Positions 1 to 9,892 of a stretch of 64,000 nt of DNA are shown piece by piece. Positions within the stretch are counted from its first letter, which is position 1, and every line of letters begins with the position of its first letter. Below the pieces are notes generated by a model. The model was not told the DNA's origin, did no database searches, and saw only the letters and a list, made by a program, of their open reading frames with translations. The translations under genes and the position numbers were made by a program. Source of the stretch: Cupriavidus sp. D39 (GTDB lineage: Bacteria; Pseudomonadota; Gammaproteobacteria; Burkholderiales; Burkholderiaceae); NCBI RefSeq assembly GCF_026627925.1, contig NZ_JAPNLE010000007.1, positions 682,001 to 746,000 on the forward strand, written 5' to 3'.

Positions 1-687
1 GGAGGGGAACTAGCTCCTGGCCGACTTGTTTGGCCAGGCGCCTGAGTGCCCGCCGTTTGGTTTCGAGGACGCGGGCCTCGTAGTGTGCCAAGCCACTTTC
101 GACGTACTGCATGCCCTTAGCCATGACGCGCCAGAAGAGGATGGCCAGCTTGCGTGCCAACGCAATGTTGGCAATCAGTGCGCCGCGTCGTGCTGCCATG
201 CGTCGGTAGAAGCCACCCAAGGCGATGTCCTTGCTGCGCGCCAGACTGCGTGCCATCTGGCAGAACAGCTGCCCGGTGCGGTTGCGGTGCCGGGATTGCT
301 GCCCGTGGCGCTTGCCGGGTAGTCCTGCAGGCGCCGGCGGCACGAACCCCGAATGCAGCAGGCCGTGCGCGTGCAGCGTGGCGAGCCACTGGCAGTCGGC
401 CATATCGGTCTTGCGCCCGGGCAGATTGCCCACTTGCCGGCCGTTGACCACGATAACGGCGATGCCGCTCGCCTCCAGCGTCCCGTACAGCTACAGCCAG
501 TAGACGCTGGTCGCTTCCAGCGCCACCGAACGTACCGCTTCGGCCTGCGGCCAGCCGACCAGCTCCGCAATCTCGTGCTCATCGTGCCGAAGACGCGTGG
601 CGTATCTCCGCCGATCGACACGTGCAAGCGCGTGCTGCCCACGTCGATGCCGGTGGCGCGTTCATCCAGTACCGGTAGCGTCTTCAT
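1..687 (-). pseudogene. IS110-family transposase remnant, internally deleted
   Basis: The start at 687 follows an AGGAGG ribosome site and opens with MKTLPVLDERATGIDVGST, the N-terminus of an IS110-type DEDD transposase with its first catalytic Asp. The frame is lost near 590-600. The continuation contains an in-frame TAG near 492 (ALEATSVYWL-stop), then PGRKTDMADCQWLATLHAHGLLHSG. It then jumps to the C-terminal helices (QMARSLARSKDIALGGFYRRM), so roughly the central 150-200 residues are missing. The C-terminus (RALRRLAKQVGQELVP) reaches the left edge. At least one frameshift, one stop and one large deletion make it inactive. Confidence 0.85.
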
Positions 688-778
688 CGTCGGTCCTCCT
701 GTCAGGGAAGAATCGGCACCGACGCGCCCGGCAGGCCTCAAGGGGAAACAAACCTACCCAGCGGGAAGCGAACCACGC

Positions 779-2245
779 TCACCAATCAAGTCCAATGTCG
801 CCTGCCGGAGCCAGACTCTCCCACGGGCACCTCATGGCACCAGAGGGGATGCGGCCACACTGCGCGCCTCGTCGGTTCTTGTCTACTGTAGTACCGCTTA
901 CTTGAGCAGCAAGTCGGCTGGCCGGCCTGCGGAAGACTCTCCGGTGCAAGAGAGGGTCTAGGGTGAGGGAAATGCCGTTGCGCCCCCACGGACGATCTCG
1001 CCAGTTAGCGGGCCGCGCTCTCACCCCCAGCCCTTCTCCCGCAAGCAAGAGAGGGGAGAAAATCGAAGGGGCCGTTTCCTGGCGAGCCAGTTCGGCAAGA
1101 ATCTCTTCCCCATGCTGCCCCAACTCGGGCAGCGCGGCGTCACGTGGCGTCGCATGGTCGATGGTCAGCGGCAGCGCAGGCATGCGGAGTTGCCGGTTGC
1201 CTGGCGACGGCACGCGGACCAACCGCTCCGGCGCGGCGGCTGCCGCGCGGTCCATGGCATTGCCGAGTTCCCGCACGACGCCGCATACCACACCGGCCTC
1301 ATTGAGCCGGCTGCAAGCGTCCTCGGCAGCGAGATCCGCAAGCATCCCGGCCAGCTCCTCGCGCAAGCCTGTCCGATTGGCAACGCGCGAGGCATTGTCG
1401 TGGAAGCGTGGGTCCTGCGCCAGCCCGGGTCGCCCCAAGCAAGCGCACAGGCGCGCGAAGTGCTCTTGTAGATAGGCGGAGATGACGATCTTCCCATCGG
1501 CCGTGCCAATGATATCGGCTGCCGGCGCCAGGGTCGCCTGCCCGTTGCCGCAGCGTGACGGCGGCGCTTCGAGCAACTGGTGCTCGGCCCATTGCTGGCT
1601 CAGCGCGTCGGCCGCCACGTCGATCAACGACACCGTGACATGGGCGCCCTGCCCCGTGATGCCCCGGCGCACTAGCGCCGCAAGTACGCCCGTGGCGAGC
1701 GTGCGGCCGGCTAGGACGTCGACAACCGTAAAACCCACCCGCGTCGGATCGGCGTGGGCGTCGCCGTTCATGCTCATCATGCCGCTTTCGGCCTGGGCGG
1801 CAATATCCAGCCCAGGACGAGCCGCAGACGCTCCACTGTGGCCGAACCCGCTGACCGAGCCGTAGATCAGCCGCGGATACCGCTTACGCAGGTCCGCAGC
1901 GCCGAGCCCATACTTCTCCATCACACCCGGCCGCGCATTCTGCAGCAATACATCGGCGCTGCGCACCAGGTCCAGCGCGACGCCGCGGTCCTCGGCACGG
2001 CGCAGGTCCAGCACGATAGAACGCTTGCCCCGGTTGTAGGCCGAGAACATCGGTCCGCAGTTGTCCGCCTGCCAGCCGGAGCGCCGGCTGGCGTCGCCGC
2101 CCGGCGGCTCGATCTTGATCACATCGGCCCGGAGGTCCGCCAGGATCTGGCCGGCCGAGGGCGCGGCTATAAACTGGCCAAAATCGAGGACACGCAGCCC
2201 GTCCAGCACGGTTTCTCCATCGGCCGCCATGTTCGATGCTTGCAT
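779..2245 (-). CDS. Class III (CaiB/BaiF) CoA-transferase, C-terminal extension abnormal
   Basis: Family III CoA-transferases move CoA between carboxylic acids in the cytosol. The N-terminal Rossmann part reads GLRVLDFGQFIAAPSAGQIL, followed by ADVIKIEPPGGD and NRGKRSIVLDL. The segment GSVSGFGHSG...DIAAQAESG carries the Asp expected as catalytic nucleophile. Recognisable sequence ends near residue 395 (GQHGEEILAELARQ, about 1075). The next 100 residues translate a palindromic repeat and the flank of the IS110 remnant, so the natural stop has been lost. I chose ATG 2245 because GGAGG lies 10 bases upstream; ATG 2254 is too close to it. It begins 26 bases after the Bug receptor stop, so the two were probably one operon for uptake and CoA activation of an organic acid. 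The substrate is unknown. Confidence 0.8.
   Translation of the reverse strand: MQASNMAADGETVLDGLRVLDFGQFIAAPSAGQILADLRADVIKIEPPGGDASRRSGWQADNCGPMFSAYNRGKRSIVLDLRRAEDRGVALDLVRSADVLLQNARPGVMEKYGLGAADLRKRYPRLIYGSVSGFGHSGASAARPGLDIAAQAESGMMSMNGDAHADPTRVGFTVVDVLAGRTLATGVLAALVRRGITGQGAHVTVSLIDVAADALSQQWAEHQLLEAPPSRCGNGQATLAPAADIIGTADGKIVISAYLQEHFARLCACLGRPGLAQDPRFHDNASRVANRTGLREELAGMLADLAAEDACSRLNEAGVVCGVVRELGNAMDRAAAAAPERLVRVPSPGNRQLRMPALPLTIDHATPRDAALPELGQHGEEILAELARQETAPSIFSPLLLAGEGLGVRARPANWRDRPWGRNGISLTLDPLLHRRVFRRPASRLAAQVSGTTVDKNRRGAQCGRIPSGAMRCPWESLAPAGDIGLDW
1034..1060. repeat. Short palindromic repeat (TTCTCCC/GGGAGAA)
   Basis: A TTCTCCC arm and a GGGAGAA arm flank a 13-base loop, inside the broader CTCTCACCCCCAGCCC...GGGGAGAA context common as an intergenic palindrome in proteobacteria. 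It lies inside the unnatural C-terminal extension of the CoA-transferase frame, so the true coding region probably ended just before it (minus strand). It could act as a transcript end. Confidence 0.5.
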
Positions 2246-2270
2246 TGCTTCCATTCCTCCCATCGCCCTT

Positions 2271-3247
2271 TCACTCCGGTTTGAGGCCCGTGGCCTGCAC
2301 AATGCGGTGCCAGGTCAGCGTATCGTCGGCAACCACATTCCTGAACTGCGCGGGTGTCAGCGCAGGCGCCACAGGCAGGTTGAGCGCAGTCAGGCGTTCA
2401 CGCATGGCCGGCGTGGCGATCGCGCGCAATACTTCCTGGTTGAGACGATCCACCAACGCCTTCGGCGTGCCGGCCGGCGCGAACATGCCGTACCAGCTTG
2501 TGGTCGCGAACGGATAACCCTGTTCGCCCATTGTCGGGACATCCGGGAACTGCGGCATCCGGGTGGTGCCGCTGACCGCGAGCGGCACCAGGCGTCCTGC
2601 CTTGACAAGCCCGATCTGCGAGCTCACGTCGACCCAGCCGACGGGCAGCGTACCGCTCTGGAGATCGGTGGCCACGGCTGCCGTCCCCTTGTACGGTGCA
2701 TGAGTCATGGCGATATTGGCCTTCTTCAGGAAGGTCTCCATCGTCAGATGACCGCCCGAACCGATTCCCCACGAACCATAGCTCAATTGACCGGGCCGTC
2801 GCTTCGCATAATCGATGAGTTCCTTGATGTTATGCACCGGCACCGTGGGCGATGCCACGAGCAGGTTCCCGAAGCTGCCCACCAGCGCGATGGGCTCAAA
2901 CCTCTTGAGCGGATCCTGCGCGCGCCTGTAGAGGGACGGGTTGACGACAATGGCGCCGGCATAGGTGAACAGCAGCGTATAGCCGTCAGGCTTCGCATTG
3001 GCCACCGTTTCGCTGGCAATCAAGCCGTTGGCGCCAGGCTTGTTCTCCACCACGAACGGCTTACCGAATGCCATACCCAGTTGTTCGGCAAGTACCCGTG
3101 CCAGGGCGTCGGTACCACCAGCCGCCGCGCTGGCCACGATGACCCGCACGGGCCGGTCGGGCCATCCCCCGTTCCGTGCCCCCATGCGACCGACCAGGCG
3201 GTCAACGCCACCATCCCTGCCAGCCATTGTCTTCGGGAAGTCTTCAT
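2271..3247 (-). pseudogene. Bug-family solute receptor, one-base frameshift
   Basis: Bug proteins are periplasmic receptors of tripartite tricarboxylate transporters. ATG 3247, preceded by AGGAG, opens a signal peptide with twin Arg (MKTSRRQWLAGMVALTAWSV). The mature domain (WPDRPVRVIVA, AGGTDALARVLAEQL, VVENKPGANG, APYKGT, DVPTMGEQGYPF) runs in another frame from about 3180 to the stop at 2271. The span is 977 bases, one short of a multiple of three, so a single base is missing near 3170-3185. Without correction only a leaderless protein from ATG 3227 could be made. It lies upstream of the CoA-transferase on the same strand. Confidence 0.85.
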
Positions 3248-3940
3248 GCCTGAATCTCCTGCATACTCGTCACAATTCTCGTTCTGGCGCCCGTTGCGGC
3301 CGAGCCGTTCCCGCGCGACCTCGCGTGCCGCCGGCATCGGCGCGCGCAAGGACCGCAAGAGCCCCCGCTCTGGCGCTTCCTGCGCGGGAAACACGCGGCC
3401 GAAGAACATTCCAATGAAGTCGGAATGCCAACCACGCGCGGCTTGAACCAGGACGATGGGTTTCAAGAGTGATTCCTCGCCGTGCGTGCAAACAAAGGCT
3501 AGCCCGAAGATCGCGGTGTCAGCGAGTGTTGTTTCGCCATCTTGAACGTAGAGCGGCCGCGCTCCCGGTCCTCGCGCGGCTATTTGGAGCGTTCGGGCGC
3601 CCATGACAGTGGACCGCGCCACCTTGGGCGGCGCAGGCCAATAGTCGCTCTCCTCTCCACACAGTGCCGGTTGAGCGCGTCATCCCGGGCGGCAGTGCTG
3701 TTTGGCTTCCAACGGAACCGTGGCTGGGCAGGTAGTCCTCCAGCTGCTGCGCCCGCGGGCATCGACTCTCGGCGCTGCTCGGTTGTCATGATGACGTTGA
3801 ATGGCCTGTTCGCCATGTCCGTCGGCAAACAGCTACCTCGATTGGGTGTCAGACTGCTTCGGCCGGAAAAAGTCATCCTGGAAGCGGGAAGCCAGCGGCC
3901 GCTTATCGGTCGACGAGGACATTCGGAATGACAGTGCTCA
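3248..3940. other. No recognisable gene
   Basis: The minus frame leading into the Bug start stays open to about 3622 (with ...SLLKPIVLVQAARGW...), but I recognise no family. It runs into the receptor without a stop, so it is probably chance or decayed sequence. The plus strand offers nothing convincing. Confidence 0.4.
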
Positions 3941-4336
3941 ATGGCGGAAATGGGTCGGTCAGAGACGGGGCCGCGGCATCACCGGCAGCAGCCGGCCGTG
4001 ACCGGCCAATTGGACAAGGGCATGACGATCTTCGCGCGGATCTACCATGCTGAGGCTGCACGCAACGCCGGGCTGGCAATGCCGCCGACGCAGGTGCTGA
4101 TCTATGGCAACGCCAAGCGGGGAACGCCGTTGATGCTCGCGGCACGCATCGTTGCGCTGAACTTGCCCCTGCGCGTGCTGGTGCGCGATGACTGCCAGGG
4201 CAGCACCTGAGTGAGCTTCCACACCGCCGCGGAACTGGAAAGCGCTCACCCATTGCCGGCCGGCAGCGCCGCGCCGCTGGCTGTGGCGCAGCGGCTGATT
4301 CTTGACACGGTGGGCGCGCAAGGTGCCCCGGGGTGA
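3941..4336 (+). pseudogene. DUF302-domain protein with internal stop
   Basis: The pattern KGMTIFARIYHAEAARNAGL, PPTQVLIYGNAKRGTPLM and LNLPLRVLVRDDCQG is the DUF302 signature. At 4208-4210 a TGA falls where relatives have Trp (reading ...GST-stop-VSFHTAAEL). The same frame then continues for 41 codons (VSFHTAAELESAHPLPAG...) to a TGA ending at 4336. One TGG-to-TGA change thus explains the break. The usual N-terminal 20-30 residues before KGMTIFARI are not recognisable, so the gene is probably also 5'-damaged. DUF302 proteins are small and of unknown biochemical role. Confidence 0.75.
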
Positions 4337-4337
4337 T

Positions 4338-5288
4338 TTATCCGGCCAGGCCCTTGTTCGGGTTGATCAGGTACTTCTCCCCCGTCGCGCGCTTGTTGTA
4401 GACGGCGATCACGTCCAGGTCCAGCACCTCGGCCAGCGAGATCTCTTTCGAGTAGTGGCTGGCAAAGGTGGTCTTCAGCTCCGCCACCACGCGTTGCTTC
4501 AGCGCGTTGGCCCGCTCGCGCCCGATCTTCTGCAGGAACGGGAACAGCAACCAGCCGCCCATGCCCCACGCCATGCCGAAGTTGCGGTTGAACTCGGTCG
4601 GGCTTGTGTCCAGGCCGCCGTAGAGGTAGACCTGCTTGTGGGTGGTCGAGCCATAGCGGCTGTATTCGCGGGCCGTCTTGTTCAAGGCCGCTTCCATGCA
4701 GGTGAGGATCTGGCCGCCGAGCTTGCCGCCGCCCGTGGCGTCGAACGCGATCGTTGCGCCAGTGGCGACGAGTGCCTCGGTGAGGTCCTGCATGAACGTG
4801 GGCGACGCGGCGTTGCAGACGTGGACCGCACCTTGTGCCTTGAGCAGGTCCGCCTGCTCTTGCTTGCGCACTATGTTCACCAGCTCGATGCCATCCTTGA
4901 GACAGATCTGATTGAGCATCTGGCCCAGGTTGGAGGCCGCGGCGGTGTGCACCAGGGCGCTATGTCCTTCGAGCCGCATGGTCTCGATCATGCCCAGTGC
5001 GGTGAGCGGGTTGACGAATGACGACGCGCCGTCAGCAGGTGTGGCGCCTTCGGGCAGGACCAGGCACTGGTCCGCGGAAATGCAACGGTACTGCGAGTAC
5101 ATCGCGCCGCCGATGGCAGCCACGGTCTTGCCCATCAAGGCTTGCGCCCCAGGGGACGAGCCTGCATCGACGACCACGCCCGCGCCCTCATTGCCAACCG
5201 GCATGGACGCATCCAGGCGGCCCGCCATGCTGCGCATCGCGCCTTCCGGAACGCGCGCGGTGACTATGGGGCGCTCGGCCGTGCCGCG
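4338..5288 (-). pseudogene. Zinc-binding (MDR) dehydrogenase, 5' truncated
   Basis: The protein matches a medium-chain dehydrogenase/quinone oxidoreductase type: PVGNEGAGVVVDAG, LPEGATPADGASSFVNPLTALGM (catalytic-domain end), then the Rossmann region ALVHTAAASNLGQMLNQIC and IAFDATGGGKLGGQIL. The C-terminus YNKRATGEKYLINPNKGLAG ends at 4338. The frame is open upstream of ATG 5237 to about 5288 (RGTAERPIVTARVPEGAM), where homology stops at the junction with the MFS fragment. Relatives are about 370 residues, so some 60 N-terminal residues are missing. Translation from ATG 5237 would give a 299-residue partial protein, probably non-functional. Confidence 0.75.
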
Positions 5289-5813
5289 AATCTCGGGCTC
5301 AGTCGCACTACGGTTCTGCTGGTAGGCATGGCAGGCGGCGTATCGCTGGGAGTCTCAACAATTGTTGGCGCAGTGTGGTCCGACAAGATCGGTCGCAAGC
5401 GAGTTCTCCTCATCGGCAACGGCTTATGCTTGGTTATGGCTCTCGGCCTTTTTCCGCTCATCCAGGGTGGTACTGCATTAGCCTTGCTGGTCGGCGTGGT
5501 TGTTCTGCAAGCAGCGATCGGCCTCGCATATGGCCCACTGGGCGCCTATCTTCCAGAGCTCTTCGCCCCCCGCTATCGCTACACAGGAGCCGGCCTCTCC
5601 TACAACATTGCCACGATACTTGGTGGAGCTATTACGCCTATCGTGGCGAGCCAACTGATTACCAATTTTGGCACGTTCTCGATCGGCATCTATATGGCCG
5701 TGCTTTGCGCCATTTCGCTTATCGCACTGATGTTCTCTAGGGAAACTCGTGCCCTACATCTCGGCGAAGGTCACGGGCCGGATGTCCATTCGAAATCTAT
5801 TACGACTTCATAA
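5289..5813 (+). pseudogene. MFS transporter, C-terminal half only
   Basis: From NLGLSRTTVLLVG at 5289 the frame encodes the last five or six transmembrane helices of a metabolite:H+ symporter-type MFS protein. It includes the loop motif WSDKIGRKRVLLIG (GxxxDxxGRR-like), then PLGAYLPELFAPRYRYTGAGLSYN and IATILGGAITPIVAS. The N-terminal half is absent. The sequence starts abruptly against the truncated dehydrogenase on the opposite strand, consistent with one deletion or recombination removing both 5' ends. It ends 13 bases before the tautomerase start. Confidence 0.75.
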
Positions 5814-5826
5814 AGAGAGGATGACT

Positions 5827-6219
5827 ATGCCCTTCTATCAGTTCACCGTAACGACTGGCAGCATTAGCGCGCAACGCAAGGCGGAGATCGCCAGAGCAAT
5901 CACCACCACACATTGCCAAATCACCGGAGCACCCTCCGACTATGTCAGTTGCTCCTTCGTAGAGGTACCGCCTGGCAACTTGTTCCTCGCTGGAGAGGCC
6001 GCGCCTGGAACGCGCATGGTTGGACTCATCCGGCGTCGATCCGAGGAACTCAAGCGTGAGCTGCTGCTAAAGCTTGCGCAAGCGTGGAGTTCCGCAACTG
6101 GCGAACCCATTACCGCGGTAGTGATGTTCCTTGTCGACATCCCGGGTTATCAGGCATTCGAGAATGGCGTCCTCCTTCCCGAAGCCGACCAGGATGCGCT
6201 GGCGACCGGACGCGGCTAA
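5827..6219 (+). CDS. Tautomerase-superfamily enzyme (cis-CaaD-like)
   Basis: This 130-residue protein starts MPFYQFTVTTGSIS, placing Pro directly after the initiator Met, as needed for the N-terminal proline general base. ATG 5827 is preferred over 5821 because GAGAGG lies six bases upstream and only this start exposes the Pro. Two Arg-rich turns (LIRRRSEELKRELL) and the late Glu (FENGVLLPE) fit the longer tautomerase group that includes cis-3-chloroacrylate dehalogenase and Cg10062 relatives. The substrate cannot be read. It follows an MFS fragment and precedes a fumarylacetoacetase, suggesting a former aromatic-acid catabolic operon. It looks intact. Confidence 0.8.
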   Translation: MPFYQFTVTTGSISAQRKAEIARAITTTHCQITGAPSDYVSCSFVEVPPGNLFLAGEAAPGTRMVGLIRRRSEELKRELLLKLAQAWSSATGEPITAVVMFLVDIPGYQAFENGVLLPEADQDALATGRG

Positions 6220-6314
6220 GCAAGGCCAGTAATTCTCGTGCATTCCACGCGCTTGACGCAGCATGCGTGAATGGGCCGGTAGCGCCGCTACTCCCAAGCT
6301 CAAAGGATGAAGTT

Positions 6315-7631
6315 ATGACCCTGAACGAGACCCATGATCCAGCACGCAAGAGCTGGGTCGAAGCTGCCAACAACCCGATCGGAGACTTCCCGCTCCAAAA
6401 TCTTCCGCTTGGCGTCTTCAGCCACGGCTCAAATGACGTGCCCCATCTGGGAATCGCGATTGGCGACCAAATTTTTGACCTCGTGGCGGCGTGTAAACTT
6501 GGGCTACTGCCCAAATCGCTTCCGCAGGAAGCAATTTACTCTTCGTCGTTGAATGCATTGTTCTCGCTAGGGCAACCAACCCTTGGCCATCTTCGCAGAA
6601 GCGTGTGGGAGCTTGCTCGACGTCGGCCAATCAGGAGACGCTGCTCGCGCACATGCATCTAGCCTGTTGCACGAAATGTCGGGTTGCCAACTCTATAGGC
6701 CGACGGCACTCTCGAACTATACGGATTTCTACGCCGGTATTCACCATGCCATCGCCGCAGGTGCGCTATTAACACCTGAAGACCCCCTGCCTCCGAACTA
6801 CAAATGGGTTCCAATCGCATATCACGGCCGGGCTTCCTCAGTGCAAGTGAGTGGCGCGACGGTGCGCAGACCGCGGGGCCAGCGTCCTCCAAAATCGCGC
6901 GGTGAGGAGCCCGGATTCGGGCCATCTGAGCGACTCGATCTTGAACTGGAGATGGGCTTTTACGTTGGGACAGGCAACCCGCAAGGGACCTCGATTCAAA
7001 TCGGCTCGGCTAGCGAGCAGATTGTTGGTTTCTCACTGCTCAATGACTGGTCGTCGCGTGATACCCAACGATGGGAGATGTTTCCACTTGGACCGTTCCT
7101 CAGCAAGAGTTTTGCGACAACGGTGTCACCCTGGGTTGTTACCGCGGAGGCGTTGATTCCATTCCGCGTACCTGCACTGGCCCGCAGTGCTGGCGATCCC
7201 AAACCGCTATCCTATCTGTACGATAGCGAGGACCAGGTGTCTGGTGGCTTGGACATTGCGCTCCGCGTTCTGCTATCGTCAGCAAAGATGCGTGCGGAGG
7301 GAGATGACGCAGTAGAAATAATCACCTCGAACGCACGGCATCTTTACTGGACGCCGGCACAGATGGTTGCACACCATACAGTCAACGGTTGCAATCTGTT
7401 GCCCGGCGACTTGATTGGTACGGGCACGATCTCTGGTCCCACAAATGCGGAGTTGGGCAGTATGCTTGAGTTGACAGTCGGGGGACGCAGCCGATTATCC
7501 TTCCGAATGGCGAACGCCGTGCCTTCTTGCTTGACGGGGACGAAATCACTCTGCAAGGGCGATGCGAAAGAGCGGGGTTCTCCTCCATTGGGTTCGGAGC
7601 ATGCACTGCGACGATTGTCGCGAGTGCGTAA
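6315..7631 (+). pseudogene. Fumarylacetoacetase (FAH) homologue, frameshifted
   Basis: FAH hydrolyses fumarylacetoacetate to fumarate and acetoacetate, the last step of homogentisate breakdown. ATG 6315 has AAGGA eight bases upstream and begins MTLNETHDPARKSWVEAANN. The frame shifts near 6610-6630 into SANQETLLAHMHL, then again near 6670 into YTDFYAGIHHA and NYKWVPIAYHGRAS. The metal and active-site region LDLELEMGFYVG, LLNDWSSRD, LGPFLSKSF and ISGPTNAELGSMLEL follows. Near 7490 it shifts once more to NGERRAFLLDGDEITLQG, ending at 7631. Total length is a multiple of three, so the shifts cancel (for example three single-base losses). All core motifs survive. Confidence 0.8.
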
Positions 7632-7817
7632 CGGAAAGTATACAGGCTCGTCGCAGCCGGCGGAAGTACCGAAGACCGACTCAGAAGCGCCGTCAGCAAA
7701 GTTCTGGCGGCGTCTTCCACCAAAACTCCATCGTGCCTTCGATCAGGAATCGCATCTTGGCACTTCGAGCAAACATCAGGCCCGGCACGCCCTCGACCAG
7801 GCGGTCAAGATGGTCTT

Positions 7818-8426
7818 ACGGCAGGTCTTAAGGCGCGGCGTGACGTCCACACCAAGGTCTTCGGGCTTGACCGTTTCCAGCGGCTTTTTCTTCGCCTTCA
7901 TGATGTTCGGCAGCGTGACGTAGCGCGGCTCGTTCAGACGAAGATCGGTTGTCACCACGGCGGGCAATTTCAGCGAGAGCGTCTCCGCGCCGCCATCGAC
8001 TTCACGTCGCGACCGTGGCCTTGCCATCCGCGACGATAATCTTCGAAGCGAACGTTGCCTGCGGCAGATTCGCCAATGCGGCGAGCATCTGGCCGGTCTG
8101 GTTCGAATCGTCGTCGATGGCCTGCTTGCCGCGAATCACGAGCTGCGGCTGCTCCCTATCGACGAGCGACTTGAGCAGCTTGGCGACAGCCAGCGGCTGC
8201 AGGGCTTCATTCGACTCAATGAGGATCGCGCGATCCGCGCCGAGACAGCGATCACCTCGGTCGCTACGCCAGCCTCCTTCATGCGAACTGCTTCCTCGAC
8301 GGCGATCTCGTCGAACGGGTTCATCGACATTTTCACATTCGCCAGGTCGACGTCGGTCTCATCGGACTTCGCACGGACTTTCACATTAGCGTCAACCACC
8401 CGCTTGACGGCCACCAGAATCTTCAT
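7818..8426 (-). pseudogene. etfB: Electron-transfer flavoprotein beta subunit, deleted and truncated
   Basis: ATG 8426 ([18 protein letters not shown]) opens a typical EtfB, with [20 protein letters not shown]. About 16 residues around the expected CGVTQCQETLRTAM are deleted near 8245 with a frame change. [20 protein letters not shown] and [19 protein letters not shown] then follow. An extra A near 8008 shifts frame before [19 protein letters not shown] and [17 protein letters not shown]. Homology stops after TPRLKT at about 7818, so the C-terminus is missing. EtfA is absent. The gene is dead. Confidence 0.85.
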
Positions 8427-8607
8427 TAAAAAGTTCTCCGTTGTCTTGAGCGACATTCCTCTTGCCTAACTGCCGCTCGAAACCCTGCGCCAGAGGCACA
8501 CAATTGCTCACACACTTGGTGTGGTATTCCAAGAACCGGCTTCCTTGAAAACGAGCCTCCGACATACCCCGCGGTGATCTTCTCGGCGATCGCCGTCAGT
8601 CAACCAG

Positions 8608-9087
8608 TGTTGCAGATCGTTATTTCGGCTAATGGCGACCTCAAATTCCGCAAATGTGGGTGCCAGCCAGGATAGATGAAGGAAAAACGCTCTTCTCCTG
8701 CCGATGCTCGCGAGTGCTTTCAATGGAGATCTCCCTGGCGCGCAGGTCGTGGCGTGAACGCGGATCGCCAGAATACCCCTATTTTTCCGATCTTTCGCGA
8801 GGTCATACGCATGGCTCTACCGAACTATCACCCTCCCCGTCCGCCCTGCCCGGCCAGCAATAGAATTTCGCCGACACCGGCTCGGCGTAGCCCGTGTTAA
8901 CCGAATTAATGATCCACCGCGCCGTATTAGCGGAATCGTTGGACATGGACGGAAAATGGCGTTGCTCTTGCACAACGGCAAAAGTCGCCACTGAACGGCC
9001 GTTTCGCAATATAGATCAATGGCTTACAGCCATGTGATTGCTAGCGGATATAGCGGTCACCGCTAGCGGAATTAACGATCCCCAACA
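8608..9087. mobile_element. 480-bp non-autonomous element, copy 1
   Basis: It starts TGTTGCAGATCGTTATTTCG and ends with the complement of TGTTGGGGATCGTTAATTCC, an imperfect terminal inverted repeat of about 33 bases. Just inside the right end a second CCGCTAGC motif follows at about 20-base spacing, as in transposase-binding repeats. Copies 2 (20459-22058) and 3 (62822-63302) align over the whole length. No convincing gene is inside: the 60-residue minus frames shared with copy 2 are not kept in copy 3. I see no target duplication (ACCAG left, TCAGG right). The ends resemble those of the tniABQ transposon at 59016-62306. Confidence 0.8.
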
Positions 9088-9381
9088 TCAGGAGTGGCGA
9101 TGAATTGTTTTTTTCGCGTATTTACAAGGCTGCCCGTTGCCTGGGCGGAACGGGCAAGGTAGCAGGCGGTGCTCGCAAACCAGAGAAATGTCCGGGCCGC
9201 CGCATACGCAACTGGGCGATCAGTTGATCAGACTGCGACTTCTAGGCGCGTGGCTGCGGATCACGCCGCCGGCCGAGCCTGGTGTTGCCCTGTAGTTGCT
9301 GCTGATCGACGTTTGCGTCGATCGACCAAAACCGACCAAACCCAGAATGGTATAAATTAGCAAAACGATTCGAAAAATGCT

Positions 9382-9675
9382 ATGCCTATTGCAGCACTTG
9401 ATATCGACGTTGAGGGTCGAGTCTTTCAACTCTTATCCCATGCTTCGCTCCTTCCCGCCGGGACAGAGTTCACCGTTCCCTCTATCAATGAACAGAGCTA
9501 CCCGGGCGAGTGGACGCATATAGCATTGCCTGTGAGACAGCGCATCGGAAGGATGTTTCGCAAAGAAGTGGATGGCAGACAACGGACAACATTTGCGTCG
9601 GGTTTCGCCCGAATTCGAGTTACGGCAGGGAAGAACGAACTTGGACAAACCATCTACAAGACGTTCACGGCTTGA
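9382..9675 (+). CDS. Small protein, possibly DUF1413-like
   Basis: A 97-residue soluble protein with no signal peptide or membrane segment. The pattern LLPAGTEFTVPSI, then W-T-H-I-A, then RQRIGRMFRKEV and a basic C-terminus resembles DUF1413 proteins, but I am only moderately sure. The start MPIAALDIDVEG lacks a strong ribosome site. It stands alone in AT-richer sequence between a mobile repeat and a TnpB remnant. Function unknown. Confidence 0.5.
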   Translation: MPIAALDIDVEGRVFQLLSHASLLPAGTEFTVPSINEQSYPGEWTHIALPVRQRIGRMFRKEVDGRQRTTFASGFARIRVTAGKNELGQTIYKTFTA

Positions 9676-9892
9676 TCTAGGGCCGAGGCCCTGCGGGGAT
9701 GCCTGGATCGAAGACCCGGGTAGCGCTGCGGATCCAGCGCCGTTCACGCTGCAGCAGGCTCGCCCACGATCGGCGCAACAGTAGCCGAGTCAGCCGCTAG
9801 CAATCGAGAAGCGGATCATACGATTCGGCTTCTGTCATCGCGCCGGACCTCATGACGGCCACGCCCGGCCGCAGCCTCCTGAGAGGCCTCAT

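Noticed and set aside
8803..9009. A conserved small protein in the 480-bp repeats
   Set aside because: Copies 1 and 2 share the minus frame, but copy 3 shifts it and there is no ribosome site, so sequence identity comes from the mobile repeat.
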